Source: Abelmoschus esculentus (taxonomy: Eukaryota; Streptophyta; Magnoliopsida; Malvales; Malvaceae). From it: DNA of 64,000 nucleotides. The stretch lies in the NCBI GenBank assembly GCA_035048815.1, contig JAUCBN010000012.1, positions 10,955,001 through 11,019,000 of the forward strand, written 5' to 3'. Below, piece after piece: positions 56,701 to 64,000 of the stretch. The stretch's first letter is position 1, and the number at the start of each line of letters is the position of its first letter. The notes beneath the pieces were generated by a model. The model worked only from the letters and a program-made list of their open reading frames with translations. It searched no databases and was not told where the DNA came from. Made by a program: the position numbers and the translations under genes.

Positions 56701-57124
56701 CTCAAAAAAGCAGAAGACAGTATCTCGGTCGACCACAGAAGCAGAGTATCGAAGTATTGCTGATGTTACTGCTGAAATAACATGGATTTCAGCTTTGCTT
56801 ACTGAACTTGGTCATGAACAGAAAACAATACCAGTAGTGTGGAATGATAATTCTGGGGTTGTTGCATTGAGTGCCAATCCTGTGTACCATGCATAGACAA
56901 AGCACGTAGAGCTGGATATACATTTCGTATGTGAAAAAGTGGTTGTCGGTCAACTCCGAGTAAACTACATTCCAGCCGTACATCAAGTGGCTGATGGGCT
57001 AACCAAAGCGTTATCCAGAACCTATTTTCTGGACTTTCGGAAGAAGGTCTGTGTGTTCGACAATGAAGAACTCAAGAGACCAAGGAGCAGGGAGAATGAT
57101 GAGAGTCTAGAAGTTACTGTATAA
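53756..57124 (+). pseudogene. Copia I pol: protease, integrase, reverse transcriptase, RNase H
   Basis: Single phase with three stops (54971 TAG, 56696 TGA, 56894 TAG). Protease WVVDSGATHHVTPDS keeps DSGA. GAG-pre-integrase ELWHRRIGHPSYDSLL and CVACRVGKSHRLPF. Integrase core: LVYTGLWGPSH, where the first catalytic Asp is Gly (54395-54397), then IQSDWGGEY (second Asp) and NGVVERKHRHV (Glu). RT: VGCKWIFKLKRNPDGTILRH, RQIDVNNAFLNGDLLEDVYM, LYGLRQAPRNWHVKL, palm motif LVYMDDIIITG with both Asp. RNase H: EAFADADWGGSFEDRRSITG, SRSTTEAEYRSIADVTAE, NDNSGVVALSANPVYHA, then TKHVELDIHFVCEKV. It ends with VADGLTKALSRTYF before the polypurine tract. Confidence 0.9.
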
Positions 57125-57285
57125 GGTGGAGTAGTTATGTGGTTAGAAAGTTGTTGAATAACCCATAGGTTGTTAGAGTTATCGGTTAGGATCATTGATA
57201 GCTGAATATGATTGTATAAATAAGGGATGCGTGTAAACTTCAGAGGTAATGAATTCAATACACTTCTTTCATAAGTTTCTTAACA
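57097..57285 (+). mobile_element. 3' LTR of copia I
   Basis: 189 bp; differs from the 5' LTR at two positions (AAGCTG/AAGTTG and GTACTG/GTAATG). The last pol codons overlap its first bases (DESLEVTV, stop at 57124). Confidence 0.9.
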
Positions 57286-57327
57286 GATCCGCATAATTTA
57301 TAGTAGCACCAGTCGGTCACCACTGCA

Positions 57328-58006
57328 CAAACGCAGTTTTCTTAAGACAGATTCAATCACTCCTTGGTGCTTGAGTTCTCTGGTCGTTGGTCTCCTAAGA
57401 TACAACAACAGGTGACCTAAAGCAACATAAATATTGAAATCATGAATCGTACTCTTACCTTCGTCTATTACGAAATTACTATACAATTTTGAGGTCTAAA
57501 GAATTTTGGTGTCATTGAAAACCGAAAACCGCATTCTATTTAATGGAAAAAAAAATTAGGTCAAAAATATGAGAGATAAATATATTCAATTAATGGTATT
57601 TAATACTTTCTTATTTAATTTGAAAATAATATTGTTTTTAATTCAAATATTTTTTTGAATGTCAAACATTACTTTTTATTTATTCATATGTAAAAAACAG
57701 TATATTATCCTTTAAATTGTAAATATTTAAAAAATATATAAATTATTTAAAAAAACAATTAATCTTAATGGGTAAAATATCCTTTAAAACACAAAAGATA
57801 TAATCGATCCAAACATTCATATCATCCACCTCACATACCTAAATCAAATGAAATTAGATTCACCAACGTGAAGTCATTCAAATTATTATTATAAAATTTA
57901 TTAAAATAACAAATTTTGGTTCACGAAGAGAAAATGAATTTGAGAGTATGAGAAATGATTAATACTACATAAATGATACCTAATAGTTATATGTTCTCTT
58001 AATAAC
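57328..58006. other. AT-rich DNA, no gene recognised
   Basis: A 62-codon antisense ORF (57486-57298) has no motif I know and part of it lies in the solo LTR tip. The rest is A+T-rich and non-coding. Confidence 0.3.
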
Positions 58007-58015
58007 GAAATTTAT

Positions 58016-58466
58016 AGGACTGGTATTGAAACAAGGGATTATCTATTTTGTGATTGTGGTTACTCGAAGAAAATACTGAAATTTATTCTACAGGCTTTTC
58101 ATGTTCATGATAGTTTTGTGACTTGGTCATGCTTGGTTGACTTGGTTCAAAGATTAGAGAGAGGAAAAACGTTAAGAGCTACCTTGTTACGTTTGTATTG
58201 GTGTAGTTTCTTTTATTATGTTTGGCAAAAACGAAACAAGCATGTGCATGGTGGATCCTCAAGGAACTTCTCCTATGATGTGGATAAAATTATGATATTC
58301 GTTTGAAGTTATTTGGTTGCAAGCTTTCACGAGATTCATCTGGTTTATGTTTTGAGTGGGATATTGTATATTTTTTTTTCTTATTATTTTAAGACTTGCA
58401 TGTTTGTTAGTTTTCCTATGAGATTCTTTTAGATGAATAAAATTTTAACTATTTTTATATAAAAAG
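58016..58466 (+). mobile_element. 5'-truncated LINE (non-LTR retrotransposon) 3' end with 9-bp target duplication
   Basis: 451 bp flanked by GAAATTTAT (58007-58015 and 58467-58475). It encodes the C-terminal end of a plant LINE polyprotein: TGIETRDYLFCDCGYSKKIL (zinc-binding reverse-transcriptase region), FVTWSCLVDLVQRLERGKTL and FFYYVWQKRNKHVHGG, then a stop near 58304, followed by a T-rich 3' UTR and an A-rich tail (TATAAAAA). Severe 5' truncation and A-rich tail fit target-primed reverse transcription. The coding fragment is read without a frameshift over about 95 codons. Confidence 0.75.
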
Positions 58467-58475
58467 AAATTTATG

Positions 58476-59478
58476 AATTCGAGATAAATTCACATTGAGA
58501 TCCGTTTGAGTATGAATGTAATTTTATTTGAAAGGAAAAATTGCATTTATTGAAATAATAAACCATGAAAATTATTTAGAAAAATTCCTCGTTCTAGACA
58601 CGTAAGATGAATTCAGACCCCACTAATCGGAGAAATTTTATCATGAGTCATTCACACCACTTTTTTATAGGGTCAACCAATCAAATTATAATTATTAATT
58701 TTATTCGGGATGTTAAACCTAGTTTTAATTTTATTCTTATTTGAATAATGAGCTTTAGGATAGTTATGATGCATAAAAATAAAAAAATAAAAAATTATTT
58801 CTTTTCTTTTTCCCTTTACTTTTTTGTTACATCAAAAATATATGTATGATATAGTTTACTTTGAAAAATTCAAAAAATATTATTAAATTATATAAATATT
58901 ATGTTTAACATTCAGAAAAAGATAAAAAAAATTATGCGTATATATATTTTTATTCTCGTTAATGTTAGTTTTAATTTTTTTAATTATGTTATATAAATAA
59001 GATTCACATGCTAAATAAATATGTAACCCCTTAATTTTGACTTAAGGTGTACGATAGGTTAAAATCATTATTTTAAAACTTTAACATCACATAAACGCTT
59101 AAATTAATTCAAAATAAAAATTTTGTAAACCAAATATTAAGTAAATAATTTAAAAGTAATTATTCTAATTAAAAATAGAGAAAATTGGATAAAACGGTTT
59201 TATGCAAGAAGTTTAAAAACATCTTAGATCTCTAATAATCTCAAAATAAACGAAATAAAAATGTTTGCAACTAACTGCACTGAAAAAAAAAACATTGTCC
59301 GATAGAGATCCATCTCCAAGTACCAACTCATAGGGCCTGATATCTGAAAAATAAATTAAAAAAATGAGCTATAAAACCCAGTGTGTCTCTAAAGAGCAGT
59401 CAAACATCACAATGACACTCAGTTCAAATCACAATTATAGTCTAACTTTTCATGATAAATAAACATAAATATTGATGA
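58476..59478. other. AT-rich intergenic DNA
   Basis: No ORF or repeat family that I can identify. Confidence 0.3.
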
Positions 59479-59563
59479 ATGCAATGTCACAGATAATGCA
59501 ATATCACAGAAAATACAATATCATAGAAAATACAATGTCACAGAGAATGCAATCTCATACTCC
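59479..59563. repeat. 17-bp tandem repeat, about five units
   Basis: Successive units ATGCAATGTCACAGATA, ATGCAATATCACAGAAA, ATACAATATCATAGAAA, ATACAATGTCACAGAGA, ATGCAATCTCATACTCC. CACAG-containing relatives of the unit are scattered to about 59850. Confidence 0.75.
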
Positions 59564-59860
59564 GAACGCCAAATATAGTGATGGTTAAACCAACCGATCG
59601 TTGTGGAGGTAGTTCCCCATAATCCCTTACCCCTTATTTCACCAAAACGTTGTATGGTAAAACCACCTTCCTTCGTACAATCCCCCATGCACATGCTATG
59701 CAATCAATATCACAAATCTCAAAAAGTTTCATCACAGATATCCGTATAGTATACGAAACACATAGTTCAAAAGATCTAATTACAGTCTCACAGGTAACTC
59801 AATCACATAATATGTTCAATATCATAGTGTCACAGTAAACAAATCACAAAACACAAAAAA

Positions 59861-60305
59861 ATTAGCACATAAAGAGAACACACATGTAAATTCATTTAAC
59901 AATAATACAAGAAGAAACAGGGTGCAAATCTTCTACCCATTTCCTATGCCTTCATTTATGCCTCCACTTTAAATTAGAGGGTTTAGGGTTTAGGATTTTA
60001 GGTTAGGGATTTTGGTTAGGGTTTAGGGAATTAGGGGTAGGGTGTATTTTTTGGGTATAAGGTTTAGGATATAAAAAATAAGGGTTAGAGTTTAAATTTT
60101 AATTTTTTAGTAAATTTTTAAAGGTGACATAAAATGAGACACATAAAAGAGTCAGGAGATATTTCCTCGAAGAAAAACACATTTATTACAAGAAGAGTAC
60201 ACACATTAGAATTCATTTAACAATAGTACAAAAAGAAACACATATTTAGCACAAGAAAAAACACAGATTTGAATTTATTTAACAATAGCACAGAAAGAAA
60301 TACAC
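59861..60305. repeat. Approx. 60-bp repeat, three copies
   Basis: Copies at 59861-59919, 60181-60243 and 60244-60305 share TTCATTTAACAATA followed by TACAAGAAGAAACA or close variants, preceded by ACACATTTGAA-like sequence. The last two are in tandem; a TTTAGGG-like tract lies between the first and second. Confidence 0.6.
59977..60095 (+). repeat. Second TTTAGGG-like interstitial tract
   Basis: GAGGGTTTAGGGTTTAGG, TTTTAGGTTAGGG, GGTTAGGGTTTAGGG, TTAGGGGTAGGG and decaying variants to AAGGGTTAGAGTTTAA. It holds several exact TTTAGGG-type plant telomere units mixed with diverged ones. Confidence 0.6.
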
Positions 60306-61588
60306 ATTTAACTCAATAACAAATAAGTTAAATTTAATAAGTTAACGTTAAAAACTTTACCCTCGTAACCAATTTAATTTATATTATTTTATAAAAACTG
60401 TAAAAATATTTAAATACTTAATAATTCGTCAAAACCAAGAGTTAAAATCCCAAAAATACATTATCTCAAAAACTTATTAAAATAATATAATAGTCTAATG
60501 GTTCAAATAAAATATTTGAATGTAAGAAAAATATTTATGTGTATTGAAATAACCATAATTCTCAAATGTATCAAAGTTTCTAAAATAATAATAATGATTT
60601 GAATAACTAAAAGTTAGTTTTATATTAAATAGTAAAATAACTAGATTGAATATGAGATTCTTTACCGTATTGCTTAAAGCCCAAAGATTTGTAAGAGGAA
60701 ACTAAGATGGAGTAACCTAAAGAACTTAGCATATTTCTATGGTGTAGATAAAACCAACGAAACATGGTTTATAAAATTATTTCTCAATAGTAATATTTTT
60801 TAAGAAACAATGTAAAACATAATGTACGCACAACACAAATGCAACTACATACTCCAATCACAGTTCAATCTAAAATCATAATTTATCTAAAAACAAAAAT
60901 TCACAGGATTTAAAATCATAATTACTTTCAAAAGTGTGAGATTTCAAAATCCAAAAAGTTTTATATATTTCAAAAATCACAATGACAAGTATGAAATCAA
61001 AGACACAATACAAAAATTAGACATGCCAGCAAAAATGAGTATTTTCAAAATAAAATATTAATCATGACACAGAAAAATATATATTCTTTTAGAAAACACA
61101 TATAGCATCAGTAAGAAAAACACACCTTAGCCAAGGCGACTCAAATTACTAAATAATATGGTTTTAAACTCGAATAGAAATAAAGAATGAAAACAGAGGC
61201 TTTAAAGAATTTTGATGGAAGAAAATAATGTAGTGTTTTCCCTTAGACCATAATATGTATATATATATAGAGAGAAAAATAATTGATTGCAATTAGAATT
61301 AAAATTCTATTATATCACATTATAAATATACTAAATATAAAAATATAAGGTTGTATAATTTCAAAGGGATTTCTTTCCTTTATCTGAGAATTTATATAAT
61401 ATGTAATATTAAATAAAGAGTTTGATAAAACAGTAATAAGAATAAAATAATATTTTTATAAAAAAATTGATTGTAAAAAAACTTTTAATAAAAAAATAAT
61501 TAATCTTAATAAAAATAGAATTAAATTTAAAAACAAACTAGTTATTCAAAACTAATCAAATTTCAAAAAAACATATTATAATAATATG
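60306..61588. other. AT-rich intergenic DNA
   Basis: No coding potential and no element termini recognised; short (TA)n near 61257-61270. Confidence 0.3.
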
Positions 61589-61591
61589 TAA

Positions 61592-61618
61592 TAAAATAAA
61601 TAAATAAATAAATAAATA
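61592..61618. repeat. (AAAT)n microsatellite
   Basis: About seven AAAT/TAAA units in uninterrupted array. Confidence 0.7.
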
Positions 61619-62025
61619 GAACACGTTGAGAAAAAAAAACATTTAAAAAAGGTAAATTACATATTTAGCCATTAATCTCTTTAGGATTTTTAAAACATCA
61701 CTTTAAATTTTAAATTTTAAATTCATATTTAAAATTTTCAAAACTTTATAATCTTATCACAAAAAATTTTCATGAATCAATTTTTAAAAAAAAATCAAAA
61801 AAAATAGGGTTTTAAAAATTGGGAATCTAAAAATTAGGATTTTAAAATTAGGAATAATTTTTAGGTGTTAAAAAATAAATCCATTATTTTTAAATAAACA
61901 GATATTAAATAAAAAAAATAAAATATAAATTAAATCCAATAATATAAAAACCAAACATAATGAGCCCAAGTGTTAAGTTTAATTTATTATTATAACAATC
62001 CATATTTTAAACAAGACCAGTCTGA

Positions 62026-62051
62026 ATATATATATATATATATATATATAT
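62026..62051. repeat. (TA)n microsatellite
   Basis: Thirteen TA repeats uninterrupted. Confidence 0.75.
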
Positions 62052-62089
62052 TACAAGTCCATTTACATCCTGCCCGTTTGAGCCATAAT

Positions 62090-63150
62090 CAGATAAAAAA
62101 CCCTAATACCCTATTCTTGTTTGTGGGCAGCCGTCTGTGAGCTGTTGGATCTGATCTATGATGCAACGATTGGAATCGAAAGAAAAAAGCTTTCAGACTT
62201 CTACATGCACCCACACACTGTCGCTTCAGCTCCTCCATGCACGCTTGGAGCACACGTGCAAGGCACTTCAGCTTCCGTCACCGTCCGTTCTCCGATCATG
62301 CCTCTTGTCCGACAATCGATTCATGCATGCCAACAAAAGAAGTACGTTAAATCCGTACACAATTGCAAAAATAACAAGGCTAAAAAAATAAATAATTTTA
62401 AAGGAATTAACAGAGGATAATCACAACAATTCCGACACATATAAACGAACATGATTCCAGCAAATCAACAGAGGCAATCAATAACATTTAGGGTTTCTTT
62501 TCTCTTTTCTTTTGATGTAAAAATTGATTATAAAAAACGAAGAATAGAACATTGCAAAGGGCCCCCCCAATCGCCAGAAATCAATAGACATCATTTGTTT
62601 TGATGTATACCCTCTCTTATCAGTTTTGCATTTATCGAAAAGGAGGGAACTAGATTATTACCTTCGTTTTAAAACCATTAGTTTCTTTCGTCCCCTTTTC
62701 CACCGATGATAAGCTAACGGCCTTCGAACTTTAAATAGTGAGCTGAGCAAAAGGGGAAGAGGAATCCCTCATTTTTGTTTGTGTTTCTTTGTTTTGAAAG
62801 AGAAGGTTCGATCTTGTTTTTTTCGGTTTTCCAGCAAGAGTTTGGATCTAGGGATTCCAAAAAGGGGATTTTGGTTTTGTTTTTTTAAAATCGAAGAGGA
62901 TTTCAAAAAGGACTGTGGTAAAAAAGTTTTCAAACTCGTCGATTACCGGTGGTGGTTTCTGGATTTCTACGGCGACGATTTCTAGTTTTTGAGATGAACA
63001 CGATGAATGTTTATCGTGTTCTTTTGGGTTCGATTGAATAAACTAGAGAATCGGGGGGTTGATTTATTTTTGAAGGGTATAAAATGAATAAAGCTTTTTT
63101 TGTGTGTGTTTTTATTGTTTTTTATTGTCAGGGTCTTTTAAAATTGGGTT
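62090..63150 (+). other. GC-richer, leader-like segment of unknown origin
   Basis: Base composition changes sharply from the AT-rich DNA to the left. Two overlapping ORFs (62121-62420 and 62158-62391) and one at 62779-62985 (a Phe/Lys-rich, low-complexity peptide) have no domain. The series CCCTAATACCC, CACGTGCAAGG and then a T-rich pyrimidine block resembles the LTR or 5' leader of a large plant gypsy element continuing beyond the window, but no termini or PBS can be shown. Confidence 0.3.
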
Positions 63151-63730
63151 AATTTCATTAAACCTTTACGTGCTTTCAAAACATTACCCGTAGTCCTCGA
63201 AACTTTGCTCAGACTTTCATTTTGGTCACCAAACCATATAATAAGCTTTAATTTGTTTTTAATTTAGCCTAAGAATGCTTAAATCATTTTAATTTAGTTC
63301 ATTCTTCGTTTTAAATCAGCTTTGTATTTTCCCTTTTCTTCAATTTTAGCCCCAAATCTGATGATAAGGGTTTATATTTGTTCCCTAGAATTTATTTTCC
63401 CTTTCATTTCAGTCACTATTTTAAACAGTTTCCTCTCCTTTCGATTTAGTTTTTTTTATTTTTCTTTATATTTTGTTTTGGTCACTGTTTTTTATTAAAC
63501 CTTTTATTTTTAATTTATCTCTTAATTTTTGTTTTCATCACATCTTAGTCCCCTCAAGTAAATAATGTTCTATTTTAATGTTCCTTAAGATTTTGTTTTC
63601 CTTCTATTTGATCCATGTTCATTTATTTATTTATGTAGTTACTTTGGTCATTTATTTGAACATATATTTGCCTTTTTTTATAATCTTTTAGTCATGCACT
63701 TTATTTTATTGTACATGTGTATATATCGTT
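63150..63730 (+). repeat. T-rich segment with a recurring TTTAGTC-like phrase
   Basis: Phrases such as TTTTGGTCACC, TTTAATTTAGTTCA, CAATTTTAGCCCC, CATTTCAGTCAC, CGATTTAGTTTT, TTTTGGTCACTG, CATCTTAGTCCCC, ACTTTGGTCATT and TCTTTTAGTCATG recur about every 30-70 bp. Quasi-periodic, not coding. The remainder to 64000 is AT-rich without recognised features. Confidence 0.45.
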
Positions 63731-64000
63731 TATATTAAGGTTGTTAAGTCACACTTAGTTAATTAAATATCAATACGATATCTCTTTATTCCGTCGTAAC
63801 TGGTCCGATACCAGGCGTTATGGTAGCAGTGTATGCGTTTACATTAGAATAAAGAAACGATTAAAACATATTCGAATTTTTAAGTAAATATCAATTTATT
63901 GTCACTTTAAATCGGGAAATTCAAAAGTAATTAAGCGATAATTTTATAAAGGTATCAATTTTTGGGAGATTTTAAACACTAACACCGTTTTTAGTCGTAA

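Larger units (their letters stand above)
52504..57285 (+). mobile_element. Copia I: young full-length copia, target duplication GATCC
   Basis: 189-bp LTRs (52504-52692 and 57097-57285) differing at two positions, PBS, gag, protease, integrase, RT, RNase H, polypurine tract CAAGGAGCAGGGAGAA. Target duplication GATCC at 52499-52503 and 57286-57290. TATAAATA at 52622-52629 in the LTR. It is the most recent insertion judged by LTR identity (about 99%), yet its genes have two frameshifts and three stops. Confidence 0.93.
50712..57322 (+). mobile_element. Solo LTR J (H family) carrying copia I; target duplication CTGCA
   Basis: Begins TGATAACTCTAC at 50712, collinear with the H LTRs, interrupted at 52503/57286 by copia I, and finishes GCATAATTTATAGTAGCACC... 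ending CACCA at 57322. Flanks CTGCA at 50707-50711 and 57323-57327 are identical. Without copia I it is about 1824 bp, close to 1834 and 1846 bp for H. No internal H sequence is present, so it is a solo LTR. Confidence 0.9.

Noticed and set aside
62121..62420. Possible small gene at the right end
   Set aside because: Two overlapping frames of similar length, no domain, no convincing promoter or splice signals; more likely leader or LTR sequence.
1..64000. CRISPR arrays, rRNA, tRNA or bacterial operons
   Set aside because: No regularly spaced repeats with unique spacers, no rRNA or cloverleaf sequence seen; the content is plant nuclear.

Overview
This window is repeat-dominated nuclear DNA from a flowering plant, almost certainly a eudicot. 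The evidence is a plant caffeate-type small-molecule O-methyltransferase with its single conserved intron, Ty3/gypsy Athila-like and chromovirus elements, Ty1/copia elements, a 5'-truncated LINE and TTTAGGG-like sequence. The Athila families with a plant-specific second ORF are reminiscent of Malvaceae, but that guess is weak. There are no bacterial-style operons, rRNAs, tRNAs or CRISPR arrays. The only non-transposon gene recognised is the methyltransferase at 2132-3320, which carries a frameshifting micro-deletion.

Layout. 1-1.7 kb: an LTR with an 18-bp terminal inverted repeat (358-619) beside a degenerate antisense gypsy LTR. 2.1-3.4 kb: the O-methyltransferase with its TATA box and poly(A) signal. 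3.57-3.64 kb: degenerate TTTAGGG-like sequence where a 5'-truncated Athila-like element (A, 3650-9385) begins. A lies inside the reverse transcriptase of a second Athila-like element (B, 9386 to about 14582). About 14.59-49.09 kb: one antisense chromovirus (F) split by three insertions. These are chromovirus E (15366-27197, TSD GTTCA), copia G (28470-33540, flanked by a 62-bp duplication instead of a 5-bp TSD) and a 12.3-kb Athila-like element H (34571-46860, TSD CTTTG/CTATG). E contains a solo LTR (20172-25035, TSD ATTTG/ATTTA), which contains a deleted copia C (20784-24327, TSD TCTAG), giving four nested levels. About 49.5-50.5 kb: an antisense copia gag-protease relic. 50.7-57.3 kb: a solo LTR of the H family (TSD CTGCA) holding a young copia I (52504-57285, TSD GATCC; LTRs differ at 2 of 189 positions). 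58.0-58.5 kb: a LINE 3' end with a 9-bp TSD. 58.5-64 kb: AT-rich sequence with several tandem repeats, a second TTTAGGG-like tract and a T-rich segment, without a recognised gene.

No element here looks autonomous: each large one has nonsense codons, frameshifts, lost catalytic residues or internal deletions. The most unusual signals are three tandem hairpins with covarying stems in the 3' UTR of A (7582-7730), a short hairpin just upstream of the polypurine tract in A, B and H, a pol reading frame running through the polypurine tract into the LTR in E, recurrent TGCCATGGCA palindromes in H, and the 62-bp flanking duplication of G. All calls come from reading the sequence and from remembered family motifs; no database search was run.
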